Shown: positions 25,365 through 34,084 of the stretch, piece by piece | Position numbering within the stretch: the first letter of the stretch is position 1 | Layout: each line of letters begins with the position of its first letter | Assembly: GCA_965661055.1 (NCBI GenBank) | Contig: CBFICS010000012.1 | Span: 6,901 to 70,900 of the forward strand | Reading direction: 5' to 3' | DNA from: CBFHSF01 sp965661055 | GTDB taxonomy: Bacteria > Bacteroidota > Bacteroidia > Flavobacteriales > Schleiferiaceae | DNA: 64,000 nucleotides | Position numbers and translations under genes: made by a program | Notes under the pieces: model-generated | The model's database searches: none | Seen by the model: the letters and a program-made list of their open reading frames with translations, nothing else | Told to the model about the DNA's origin: nothing

Positions 25365-26051
25365 ATGGTAGAAATTGTCTTGTATGCTCTGGTGTTAGGT
25401 TTTACCCTAAGTTTTATGGTTGGGCCTGTGTTTTTTGTACTCATAGAAACCAGCTTAACTAAAGGAGCGAAAAAGGCCATAATCTTTGATTCAGGTGTAA
25501 TCTTAGCCGATATCCTTTTTATTGGTCTCACCTTTTTCGGTTCTTCTTTTTTAAAGAAAATAGAGAACTATAGCCAGATATATTTGATTGGTGGCCTTTT
25601 GGTAATAGGCTACGGTGTTTACAATCTGATCAATGCTTCAAAGAAGAAGAAGCAATTAAACTTTGACAAAGAAATTCCGCAGGTAAACGCTAAGTGGTAT
25701 GTCTATTTATTAAAAGGATTCTTCTTAAATTTTCTTAATGTAGGGGTGCTTGCATGGTGGCTTACTACCATGATTGTCGTAAGTGGAAGTGTAGATCATG
25801 ACCCGATTTTAATGCTGATATATTTTGCGGTTACGGTGGTTACTTACTTTGTCGTGGACCTGATAAAAATATTCTTCGCTCACAAACTAAAGAAAAAATT
25901 AACCCCAACAGTTCTTGTCAAAATAGAAAGAGCTATTGGGGTTTTATTAATTGCCTTCGGAATCTTTTTAGGACTTCGCGGGTTTTTTAATGATGAAATA
26001 AAGAGTTATTCTTCTGATTCTTTTTCCATTTCTTCAGAATCGTCTTTCTGA
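25365..26051 (+). CDS. LysE/RhtB-family amino-acid exporter
   Basis: This 228-residue polytopic inner-membrane protein of the LysE superfamily has about six hydrophobic helices. The N-terminal family signature reads GFTLSFMVGPVFFVLIETSL (about residues 12-31), with the conserved Gly-Pro. Members export amino acids such as lysine, threonine or homoserine; the substrate here is unknown. A Ser-rich tail (SSDSFSISSESS) lies in a 46-base overlap with the convergent M1 peptidase gene, where it is antisense to that gene's acidic tail. Confidence 0.85.
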   Translation: MVEIVLYALVLGFTLSFMVGPVFFVLIETSLTKGAKKAIIFDSGVILADILFIGLTFFGSSFLKKIENYSQIYLIGGLLVIGYGVYNLINASKKKKQLNFDKEIPQVNAKWYVYLLKGFFLNFLNVGVLAWWLTTMIVVSGSVDHDPILMLIYFAVTVVTYFVVDLIKIFFAHKLKKKLTPTVLVKIERAIGVLLIAFGIFLGLRGFFNDEIKSYSSDSFSISSESSF

Positions 26052-27862
26052 GGGTAAACGTTATTAGAACGGTCTACATCACAGGTTAAAACCTCACCAT
26101 CAACAATAATTTGTGCTATCTCAGATAGTTTTCCGTTAATTATCCAATCGTAGGTTGGATGAGTCCAAGCCCATGGTTTTAACGGAAGTTCTGTGTGGCT
26201 ATGCTTAAAGTTATACATCATTACCAAAGGTATGGTGTAAGTTGCTTTGTCTCCTGTTTTCCAAATAACCGTTACGTCAATAGGCATTGGCATTTTACCT
26301 TTTCTTAGAAGGGTTACCTTGGTTTTATTTCCATCAAACGGAACTACTTTTAAAATTCCATAATCAATGGTTTTTGTGAGTTCAGTCCAATAAGTAAGGT
26401 ACCAATCAAGCTCCATGTTTGATGTCTTCTCCATTATTCTAATAAAGTCATGAGAAGTAGGGTGTTTAAAAACCCATTGGTCATAATACTTTAACATTCC
26501 TTTCCAAAAGGCCTCATCGCCAACAATTCCCTTTAATTGGTACAAAAACAAGGATCCTGAGTAATAGGAACTCACAGAATAAGTGAAGTTGAAGTCATAA
26601 TGGTCTGCTGGAGTAGTTAACGGTTCAATCAACCCCCTTTCTACCATCATATTGTATACTGCCATTTTTTCAACAAAAGGATTGCCCTTTTCTTCAAACA
26701 TGTGCATCATGACCATTTCTTCTGCAAACGAAGTAAAACCCTCATCCATCCATGGGCTTTTGTTTTCGTTAGATCCTAAAAGTCCGTAATACCAGCTATG
26801 ACCTGCCTCATGAGCAAATAAACCTACAAATCCTTTAAAGTCGTTTCCTCCTCCTAATATCAATGTAGCCATTGGGTATTCCATTCCGCCATCGCCACCT
26901 TGAATAACCGAAAACTGTGAATATGGGTATTTTCCAAAATGGCTATCCATGTAGTGGAAAAATGAATTCATGTATTCAGGAAGCTTTTCCCAATTCTCTT
27001 CATTGGCAGTTTTAGGGTCGTAGAAAAAGTGAACCAGGGGTCCGTTTTCAACTTGAACCGTGGTGTGCTTGTAGTCAGGGTCTGCAGCCCAAGCAAAATC
27101 ATGAACATTTTCTGCTTTAAAGTTCCAAGTTAGCTTTTTAACATTGGGGGTTTCAACGTCTGCATATCCCTTTCCTATTTCATTGGCATTGGCCAAATAG
27201 CCTGTGCCACCAACCATGTAATCACTGTCAAGGGTTATGGAAACATCAAAGTTTCCCCATACTCCATAAAACTCTCTACCAATATATTGATCAGGATGCC
27301 ATCCGTCTTTGTCGTACTCAGCCAACTTCGGATACCATTGTGTCATTGAGTAGTCAATTCCTTCTTTATTGTCTCTTCCAGACCTTCTAATTTGAAGGGG
27401 TACTTGACCCTCAAACTTCATGTTGAACTGGGTCTTTTGTCCTGGAAGGATAGGTTCGTTCAAAGTAACCTTAAGAACTGTACCAATAACTTCCCACGAA
27501 AGTGGTTTGCCATCTTGATTTAAGGTTATTATCTTTTGGTAACCAATTTCATCGTTATTCAATTTGGATATTCTATCTCCAACACGACGGTCTGGGTCTT
27601 TTATATTTAAACTTCTAACGTCCATCTGAGACCCTGGCTGAAAAGCATTGAAATACAAGTGGTAGTAGGCCTTGCGAAGGGTGTCAGGAGAGTTGTTTGT
27701 ATAGGTGAGTTCTTGGGTGCCAGTAAACTGGTGGTTGTTTACATCTAACTCAACGTTCATTTTGTAATCAACGTGTTGTTGCCAATAGTTGCTTTGGCCC
27801 AGAGCAGAAAGTGTAAGCCCTAAACCAATAATAGATAATAGGGGTTTAAGAGAATATTTCAT
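26006..27862 (-). CDS. secreted M1-family zinc metallopeptidase
   Basis: This 618-residue aminopeptidase-like protein has a signal peptide (MKYSLKPLLSIIGLGLTLSA). The catalytic HExxH motif reads HEAGHSWYY, and the downstream zinc Glu lies in WMDEGFTSFAEE. The substrate-binding GxMEN motif is replaced by GGMEYPM. The N-terminal beta-saddle occupies about 25-250 and the C-terminal domain follows about 500. It probably digests peptides in the periplasm or outside the cell. It starts 17 bases inside the end of the MBL gene upstream, so the two form an operon. The acidic tail (SEEMEKESEE) overlaps the lysE gene. Confidence 0.9.
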   Translation of the reverse strand: MKYSLKPLLSIIGLGLTLSALGQSNYWQQHVDYKMNVELDVNNHQFTGTQELTYTNNSPDTLRKAYYHLYFNAFQPGSQMDVRSLNIKDPDRRVGDRISKLNNDEIGYQKIITLNQDGKPLSWEVIGTVLKVTLNEPILPGQKTQFNMKFEGQVPLQIRRSGRDNKEGIDYSMTQWYPKLAEYDKDGWHPDQYIGREFYGVWGNFDVSITLDSDYMVGGTGYLANANEIGKGYADVETPNVKKLTWNFKAENVHDFAWAADPDYKHTTVQVENGPLVHFFYDPKTANEENWEKLPEYMNSFFHYMDSHFGKYPYSQFSVIQGGDGGMEYPMATLILGGGNDFKGFVGLFAHEAGHSWYYGLLGSNENKSPWMDEGFTSFAEEMVMMHMFEEKGNPFVEKMAVYNMMVERGLIEPLTTPADHYDFNFTYSVSSYYSGSLFLYQLKGIVGDEAFWKGMLKYYDQWVFKHPTSHDFIRIMEKTSNMELDWYLTYWTELTKTIDYGILKVVPFDGNKTKVTLLRKGKMPMPIDVTVIWKTGDKATYTIPLVMMYNFKHSHTELPLKPWAWTHPTYDWIINGKLSEIAQIIVDGEVLTCDVDRSNNVYPQKDDSEEMEKESEE

Positions 27863-28706
27863 TGAAAGAGTGTTTGTTTTTTAATCGGATTCCTTTTTCT
27901 GTTTTTTGTACCGTACAAAGTTCTGTTTCTGAATCGTGCTCTAGAAAAAGGAAAAATTCACGTTCAGCAGCCATATCAAGAAAGCTCTTTTTTTCATCGA
28001 GGGTCAACAGTGGACGAGTATCGTAACCCATTACATAAGGCAGAGGAATATGACCTGTGCTTGGCAGAAGGTCTGCAGCAAACACTATTGTTTTTCCTTT
28101 GTAGGTAATAACCGGTAACATTTGCGCTTCTGTATGTCCGTTGCACACAAAAAGGTCAAAGGGTAGGGTGTCGATTTTTTGCATACCGTCACCCAAGTTT
28201 TCAATAAAATTTAATTGACCACTTTCGTGGATGGGTAAGATGTTTTCAGAAAGAAACGAGGCCTTTTCTCTTGCATTTGGGACGGTTGCCCATTGCCAAT
28301 GCCTTTGATTAGACCAAAATTTGGCATTCTTAAATGCAGGAATAAAGTCTGACCTGTCAGCATTCCATTGTATGGCTCCCCCAACGTGATCAAAATGAAG
28401 GTGAGTCAAAAAAACATCAGTAATTTCGTCTCTATGGTACCCAAGTTTAGCTAAGTTTCCATCAAGAGAATCATCACCGTGAAGGTAATAATGCGAAAAA
28501 AACTTATCGTCTTGCTTTTGCCCAATACCTGTATCTACTAGAATTAATCTGTTATTATCTTCAATAAGTATGGACCTCATAGCCCAAGTACATAAATTAT
28601 TTTCATCGGCAGGATTGGTTCTTTGCCATAGAGATTTAGGTACTACACCAAACATGGCTCCTCCGTCAAGTTTAAAATACCCCGTATTTAGTGGATGAAT
28701 TGTCAT
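27846..28706 (-). CDS. MBL-fold metallohydrolase
   Basis: This 286-residue protein has the metallo-beta-lactamase fold. The dinuclear metal motif HxHxDH is read in FLTHLHFDHVGGA (about residue 97-109), and further ligands lie in NGHTEAQM and FAADLLPSTGH. It lacks a signal peptide, so it is cytosolic. The spacing resembles the N-acyl homoserine lactonase/quorum-quenching-like MBL subgroup, but the substrate cannot be assigned. It is co-transcribed with the M1 peptidase. Confidence 0.85.
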   Translation of the reverse strand: MTIHPLNTGYFKLDGGAMFGVVPKSLWQRTNPADENNLCTWAMRSILIEDNNRLILVDTGIGQKQDDKFFSHYYLHGDDSLDGNLAKLGYHRDEITDVFLTHLHFDHVGGAIQWNADRSDFIPAFKNAKFWSNQRHWQWATVPNAREKASFLSENILPIHESGQLNFIENLGDGMQKIDTLPFDLFVCNGHTEAQMLPVITYKGKTIVFAADLLPSTGHIPLPYVMGYDTRPLLTLDEKKSFLDMAAEREFFLFLEHDSETELCTVQKTEKGIRLKNKHSFNEIFS

Positions 28707-28758
28707 AAATACTAATTGTGTGTTTGCGCTAAACTACAAAATATATAGGGTAAAAATA

Positions 28759-28790
28759 AAAAGTCCTGTGGGGTGGCCACAGGACTTTTT
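28759..28790. terminator. bidirectional rho-independent terminator
   Basis: A 13-base-pair stem (AAAAGTCCTGTGG / CCACAGGACTTTT) encloses a short loop and is flanked by T or A runs. It ends the minus-strand small-membrane-protein gene (28809-29288) before the MBL promoter. Confidence 0.85.
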
Positions 28791-28808
28791 TCTTAACACA
28801 AACACTAA

Positions 28809-29288
28809 CTAGATAAACAGATGAACGTTGTCATTGTCAGAACTCTTACCTAGTAAATCGTTTAATATTTTCTTTAGTTGCTTGGTCTTTCTTTTTCCTA
28901 AAAATGTTATCGGAAATGAAATGGAAGAAACACCAGTTTGTTTCAAAACACGAAGCTTCAATCGTTTTTTTAACAGAGACTCTTCAATATTAAATCCAAC
29001 AATATTTTGACGATTTAGTTTAATTCTTTTTTCAAAAACCTTTAATAGGCTAAATCCAGAATTAATTTCTACAATTTCGTTTTCAGCGTTAAAGGTGAAA
29101 ATGGGTCTACCTACATACAAGTAAACTAAGACAATCAGTAAAATATTGACGATAAATAAATATCCCCAAAACAATCCTGATAATTCAGTGTCCATTCTAG
29201 CAAATCCAAAATCTACTAATGATAAAATAAATAGCAGACTTAAAACTGCCCAAAATCCATTTCTTGTGTTGTTGTTACTGATTCTCAT
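28809..29288 (-). CDS. small membrane protein, PH-like tail
   Basis: This 159-residue hypothetical protein has two transmembrane helices near the N-terminus (about 12-30 and 40-60; GYLFIVNILLIVLVYLYVG). A basic, beta-rich cytosolic part follows (about 65-150) that looks like a bacterial PH-type domain (EIVEINSGFSLLKVFEKRIK). No named family is recognised. It stands alone between a terminator and a gap of about 206 bases. Confidence 0.65.
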   Translation of the reverse strand: MRISNNNTRNGFWAVLSLLFILSLVDFGFARMDTELSGLFWGYLFIVNILLIVLVYLYVGRPIFTFNAENEIVEINSGFSLLKVFEKRIKLNRQNIVGFNIEESLLKKRLKLRVLKQTGVSSISFPITFLGKRKTKQLKKILNDLLGKSSDNDNVHLFI

Positions 29289-29494
29289 GCTTCAAATGTA
29301 AGACAAATCTTTCAATAATTAAAGCCAAGCAACTGTGCATGCATATCACTTGTTGCATAGTAAACGCTATGAATGGGTTTTTGGTTGGCTGATTATCAAA
29401 ATATTGCAAAAATTAACCTCGTCTTAACAGTTTTGAAAGACTTAGTTTTCGCCAATGAATATTGAGTAAACGAATGGAGGACTATTAGAGGAGG

Positions 29495-29941
29495 CTACTT
29501 TCTTTTTTTCTGAAAGAATTCAATTAAAATTTCAGAACATTCTGAATGAGAAACCCCACCAACAATTTCAGTTTTTGGATGCATTTTTCCGCCATTAGAT
29601 AAAAATCCTTTTTTGGGATCATTGGCACCGTAAACCACCTTTCCAATTTGCGACCAATGCAAGGCACCAGAACACATAGTACAAGGCTCAAGGGTAACAT
29701 ATAGGGTACAATCTTTCAGGTATTTAGCTCCCAAGTGATTGGCAGCAGCCGTAATGGCTTGCATTTCTGCATGGGCGGTAACATCGTTTAATCTTTCAGT
29801 AAGATTGTGGGCACGTGCAATAACTTTTTGATTGCAAACAATAACGGCTCCAACAGGAACTTCCCCATCTAATAAACCGTTTTGTGCTTCTTTTAATGCT
29901 TCTCGCATAAAATACTCGTCAGAAAACAACACAATTTCCAT
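29495..29941 (-). CDS. tadA: tRNA-specific adenosine deaminase
   Basis: This 148-residue zinc deaminase converts A34 to inosine in the tRNA-Arg anticodon. The zinc and catalytic motifs are HAEMQAI (His and proton-shuttle Glu) and PCTMCSGAL (two Cys). The N-terminal EYFMREALKEAQNGLLDGEV and the length match TadA. It is divergent from aspS by 67 bases. The main alternative, a guanine or cytosine deaminase, is less likely given the TadA-like CSGALHWSQIGKVVYG stretch. Confidence 0.9.
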   Translation of the reverse strand: MEIVLFSDEYFMREALKEAQNGLLDGEVPVGAVIVCNQKVIARAHNLTERLNDVTAHAEMQAITAAANHLGAKYLKDCTLYVTLEPCTMCSGALHWSQIGKVVYGANDPKKGFLSNGGKMHPKTEIVGGVSHSECSEILIEFFQKKRK

Positions 29942-30008
29942 AGTTTGCCTTAAAAAGTATGAGAATCAAGCATATTGATTCGTAAATTCGCCACAAAATT
30001 AGTGGAAA

Positions 30009-31760
30009 ATGTACAGGACACATACGTGTGGTGAGTTAAATATAGAGAAAGTAGGTGAAAAAGTCACCTTAAGTGGTTGGGTTCAAAAAGGCAGAGACCT
30101 AGGCGGAATGACCTTTGTCGACTTGAGAGACCGATTTGGCGTAACCCAGTTAGCCTTTAATGAAGAGGTGAATGCTGATTTGCTAAAAGCAGCAAGAAAG
30201 CTAGGTAGAGAGTTTGTAATTCAAGCGGTAGGTAAGGTGGTTGAACGCTCAAGCAAGAATGCCAAGATTCCTACTGGTGAAATTGAAATTCAAGTGGAGG
30301 AACTTAAAGTATTAAACTCCTGTAAGACTCCGCCTTTTACCATAGAAGACGATACCGATGGGGGTGAGGAGTTGCGAATGAAGTATCGCTACTTAGATAT
30401 TAGAAGAAAGCCTGTAAGAGAGAAATTGTTGCTGAGAAACCGAGTAAATCTAGAGGTGCGAAACTATCTTTCTGAGCTTGGTTTTGTTGATATAGAAACC
30501 CCATTTTTGATTAAATCTACACCAGAAGGTGCAAGAGATTTCGTGGTTCCAAGTAGAATGCACGGAGGAGAGTTTTATGCGCTACCTCAATCACCCCAAA
30601 CTTTTAAGCAATTGCTTATGGTGGGAGGCATGGACAAGTACTTTCAAATAGTAAAGTGTTTTAGAGACGAAGATTTAAGAGCTGATAGACAACCTGAATT
30701 TACCCAGATCGACTGCGAAATGGCTTTTGTTGAACAAGAAGACATTTTAAACACTTTTGAAGGAATGGTTATTCACCTGATTAAAAAGGTGAGAAACATT
30801 GAAATTGATAGCATTCCTAGAATGACGTACGACGAGGCAATGAGAACTTACGGTTCTGATAAGCCTGATATTCGATTTGACATGAAATTTGTTGAATTGA
30901 ATGACCTTGCACAAAACAAGGGTTTTGGAGTATTTGACAATGCAGAATTAGTGGTGGGTATTTCAGTTCCTGGATGTGCCTCCTATTCAAGAAAACAACT
31001 CGACGCCTTAACCAATTTTGTAAAAACCCCTCAAGTTGGGGCAAATGGCCTGGTTTACGTTAAGTACAATGAAGACAATTCTATAAAATCTTCTGTAGAT
31101 AAGTTTTACTCAGAAGAGGATCTTAAAGAATGGTGTGAAAAGTCGGGGACAAAACCTGGAGATCTAATGTTGATTTTAGCCGGGAATAAAGATAAAACCC
31201 GCAAGGCCATGAACGATTTGAGGCTTCATATGGCAGAAGAATTAGGATTAAGAGATCCTAATGTATTTGCTCCACTATGGGTATTAGATTTTCCATTGTT
31301 AGAATGGGATGAAGACTCTGAGAGATACCATGCCATGCACCATCCTTTTACTTCGCCTAAGCCAGAGGATCTTCATTTAATTGATACGGATCCGGGTTCT
31401 ATTAGAGCCAATGCTTATGACATTGTTTTAAATGGAAATGAAATTGGAGGAGGCTCAATTAGAATTTTCGACAAAGATCTTCAAAAGCGAATGTTTGATT
31501 TATTAGGATTCTCTGAAGAGGAGGCGCAAAAACAGTTTGGATTTTTGATGAGTGCCTTTGAATATGGAGCCCCTCCACACGGAGGAATTGCCTTCGGTTT
31601 TGACCGTTTAGTAGCTCTATTGGGAGGTGATGAGGTCATTAGAGATTATATAGCATTTCCTAAAAACAATGCGGGTAGGGATGTGATGATTGATGCACCT
31701 GCTACTATTTCAGAAGATCAGTTAAACGAATTGTCTCTTAAAGTAGAAATTGAAGGTTAA
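30009..31760 (+). CDS. aspS: aspartyl-tRNA synthetase
   Basis: This 583-residue class IIb synthetase has an N-terminal OB anticodon-binding domain (about 1-105; GELNIEKVGEKVTLSGWVQK), a catalytic core with motif 2 FRDEDLRADRQPEFTQ and motif 3 GGIAFGFDRLVALL, and the bacterial GAD insertion (about 290-410). The length is that of the bacterial form. It is followed two bases later by the CLC gene, so co-transcription is likely although no functional link is known. Confidence 0.96.
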   Translation: MYRTHTCGELNIEKVGEKVTLSGWVQKGRDLGGMTFVDLRDRFGVTQLAFNEEVNADLLKAARKLGREFVIQAVGKVVERSSKNAKIPTGEIEIQVEELKVLNSCKTPPFTIEDDTDGGEELRMKYRYLDIRRKPVREKLLLRNRVNLEVRNYLSELGFVDIETPFLIKSTPEGARDFVVPSRMHGGEFYALPQSPQTFKQLLMVGGMDKYFQIVKCFRDEDLRADRQPEFTQIDCEMAFVEQEDILNTFEGMVIHLIKKVRNIEIDSIPRMTYDEAMRTYGSDKPDIRFDMKFVELNDLAQNKGFGVFDNAELVVGISVPGCASYSRKQLDALTNFVKTPQVGANGLVYVKYNEDNSIKSSVDKFYSEEDLKEWCEKSGTKPGDLMLILAGNKDKTRKAMNDLRLHMAEELGLRDPNVFAPLWVLDFPLLEWDEDSERYHAMHHPFTSPKPEDLHLIDTDPGSIRANAYDIVLNGNEIGGGSIRIFDKDLQKRMFDLLGFSEEEAQKQFGFLMSAFEYGAPPHGGIAFGFDRLVALLGGDEVIRDYIAFPKNNAGRDVMIDAPATISEDQLNELSLKVEIEG

Positions 31761-31762
31761 TC

Positions 31763-33535
31763 ATGGGAAACAAACCCAACAGTCTTTTAGGTAAGTTCCT
31801 TGTCTGGAGGCTTAGACATATTCATCAACGTCAATTTATTTTGATTTTGAGTGTCGTTGTGGGTTTGATTTCAGGATTGGTTGCGGTAACCCTTAAGAAT
31901 ACAACTCATCTTATTCAGCAGTTGGTTCATTCAGATTGGTTTGATGATTTATACAACCCTTTTTATTTCGTCTTTCCGGTAGTAGGTATACTCATTACCG
32001 TTTTGATAAAAAGGGCCTTTAAGAGTAATATTGGTGAAGGCATTCCTTCAACGCTTTATGCAATTTCAAGAAGAAGTGGAATTCTAAGGCCGTTTAAGAT
32101 GTATGCCTCGGTTATTACCAGCATGTTCACCGTTGGTTTTGGTGGGTCCGTAGGACTGGAAGGTCCTACGGTAAGCACAGGGTCTGCTATTGGTTCTAAC
32201 TTGGCTCGTTGGATGCACCTCAATTATAAAAGTAGAACTCTTTTAATTTCTTGCGCTACTGCTGCAGCCATTTCTTCCATTTTTAATGCTCCCATTGCTG
32301 GGATTATTTTTACCATTGAGATTTTTAGCTTAGACCTTACCCTTGCATCATTAATTCCCTTGCTATTAGCATCAGCAACAGGAGCCATGACTTCCTTGTT
32401 TTTACAGGGTTCGGGATATTTGTTCCACTATAATGTAATGGAGAAATTTGAACCTGGTCAGCTTCCTTTTTATGTGTTATTAGGTGTTGGGTGCGCTTTG
32501 GTATCGGTCTACTTTAACAAAGTGTTTTTAGGCCTTGAAGAGTTAATGGCCAAATTTAAAGGTTGGGTAAAACTTATCAGTGGCGGATTTGTGCTTGGTC
32601 TTTTAATTTTCTTGATTCCTCCTCTCTATGGTGAAGGCTATGAAACCATAAATTCACTTTTAAGTGGAGACTTTATGGGGGTTTTAAAAGAGAGTTTCAT
32701 TTTGGAATATTCTAGTTCTGAAACCGTTATTTTAGGGCTATTGCTTGGACTTGGTCTTTTCAAAGTATTTGCGGCTTCTTTGACTTTAAGCTCTGGTGGG
32801 GTTGGGGGTATCTTTGCTCCCTCGCTATACGTTGGGGCTTCTTTTGGGTTTTTCTTTTCAAAAATTTTGAACTCACTTGGGCTTACTAATCTACCCGAAA
32901 GCCAATTTGCCTTGGCAGGAATGGCTGGATTAATGGCGGGGGTACTTCATGCTCCGTTAACAGCAATATTTATGATTGCTGAAATCACCGGAGGTTACTC
33001 AATGTTTCTTCCATTAATGCTCACCTCGGCTGCTAGCTTTTTGGTAACCAGAAGTATGATGCCGCACTCTATTTATACCGTCCAGTTGGCAAAACGTGGA
33101 GACCTATTAACTCATGATAAGGACCACGCAATTTTGACATTAATGAAACTTGATCAGGTCATTGAATGTGATTTCATCAAAGTGAACAGTGAAATGAAGC
33201 TAGGTGATTTAGTAGCTGTATTTAAGAAGAGTAAAAGAAACCTGTTTCCGGTTTTAAACGAAGAAAATGAACTCGTAGGTGTTTTGACCTTAGATCATTT
33301 TAAACAATTGCTTTTTGATCAAACCATGCATGATAAAGTTATGGTTAGAGAGCTGATGATTGCTCCACCAGCTATAATTGACAAGTCTGAAAATATGGAT
33401 TCTGTCTTAGAGAAATTTCAAAATTCTCAGGCGTGGAATTTACCCGTAGTAGACAATGGTTTTTACGTGGGCTTTGTCTCAAAATCTAAATTATTTTCAG
33501 CCTACCGAAGAAAATTAAAAGAAGTTTCTGATTAA
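31763..33535 (+). CDS. CLC-family chloride transporter with CBS pair
   Basis: This 590-residue protein has a CLC membrane core (about 20-430) and a C-terminal CBS pair (about 455-585). Motifs: GEGIPS (91-96), GSVGLEGPTV (128-137; Glu133 is the outer gating glutamate) and GGVGGIFAPSLYVGAS. By eye alignment with E. coli ClcA, the selectivity Ser107 is Glu92 here. The inner proton Glu203 position reads Ile187 (in IIFTIEIF, the first Glu being kept). It may thus be a channel or an atypical antiporter; this is an inference. The CBS domains suggest nucleotide control. Confidence 0.87.
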   Translation: MGNKPNSLLGKFLVWRLRHIHQRQFILILSVVVGLISGLVAVTLKNTTHLIQQLVHSDWFDDLYNPFYFVFPVVGILITVLIKRAFKSNIGEGIPSTLYAISRRSGILRPFKMYASVITSMFTVGFGGSVGLEGPTVSTGSAIGSNLARWMHLNYKSRTLLISCATAAAISSIFNAPIAGIIFTIEIFSLDLTLASLIPLLLASATGAMTSLFLQGSGYLFHYNVMEKFEPGQLPFYVLLGVGCALVSVYFNKVFLGLEELMAKFKGWVKLISGGFVLGLLIFLIPPLYGEGYETINSLLSGDFMGVLKESFILEYSSSETVILGLLLGLGLFKVFAASLTLSSGGVGGIFAPSLYVGASFGFFFSKILNSLGLTNLPESQFALAGMAGLMAGVLHAPLTAIFMIAEITGGYSMFLPLMLTSAASFLVTRSMMPHSIYTVQLAKRGDLLTHDKDHAILTLMKLDQVIECDFIKVNSEMKLGDLVAVFKKSKRNLFPVLNEENELVGVLTLDHFKQLLFDQTMHDKVMVRELMIAPPAIIDKSENMDSVLEKFQNSQAWNLPVVDNGFYVGFVSKSKLFSAYRRKLKEVSD

Positions 33536-33544
33536 CTTTCCAAA

Positions 33545-33955
33545 ATGAAAAAGTTTCAATTTTTCTTGTGGTCTCTTCTTTTGGGTTCTTGTTCAATGTC
33601 TAAAATGGAATATGAACCGATTAATTATGTGAAATGGCATAAGGTTGTTTCAGGAGCTGGTGGTGGAAAGGGATATCAGTTTTATGCTTATTTTTTTAAA
33701 GAGGATCTTGATCCAACCGCCTTTATTGTAAATGATGTGTTTGTTTCAGTGACTTCTACCCGCAGTGGTGATACCACCATTGTTTCTGGATATTACTTTG
33801 AACCTTCTGGTGAAGAACCTGAGTATCCACCTAAACAACCCGTAACCCTTTTTCCTCCTTTCACAAAAGCGATTGTAAACGGATACCTTGACGGAATTCC
33901 CTTTTCTTGGGAAACAGTCAAGTTCGTGGAAATGAAATTACCACCAAATCCTTGA
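33545..33955 (+). CDS. hypothetical lipoprotein
   Basis: This 136-residue protein has a lipoprotein signal (MKKFQFFLWSLLLGSC, lipobox LGSC). The rest is beta-rich with Pro/Gly (SGEEPEYPPKQPVTLFPP). No family is recognised. It starts nine bases after the CLC stop, so it may be in the same transcript. It is predicted to be anchored at the inner leaflet or face of the outer membrane. Confidence 0.65.
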   Translation: MKKFQFFLWSLLLGSCSMSKMEYEPINYVKWHKVVSGAGGGKGYQFYAYFFKEDLDPTAFIVNDVFVSVTSTRSGDTTIVSGYYFEPSGEEPEYPPKQPVTLFPPFTKAIVNGYLDGIPFSWETVKFVEMKLPPNP

Positions 33956-33984
33956 CAATAAAACCATTGTATTTTCTATCTTCG
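33952..33984 (+). promoter_or_regulatory. possible promoter of the 1506-residue T9SS protein
   Basis: TTG (33952-33954) is followed after 22 bases by TATCTTCG (33977-33984), close to TTG-N17-23-TAnnTTTG. It lies about 100 bases before the TTG start at 34085. Confidence 0.4.
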
Positions 33985-34084
33985 AACGCCTTGAAATGAT
34001 TCTATAAATGTTACGATGTAGAACATTCCAACTATAAACGTGTTAAATACGTGTATAAGGTATTGACTGTTAAATTTTTTAGGT

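Noticed and set aside
29289..29494. The gap of about 206 bases before tadA was searched for a tRNA or small RNA.
   Set aside because: No cloverleaf, terminator or convincing ORF seen; nothing can be supported here.
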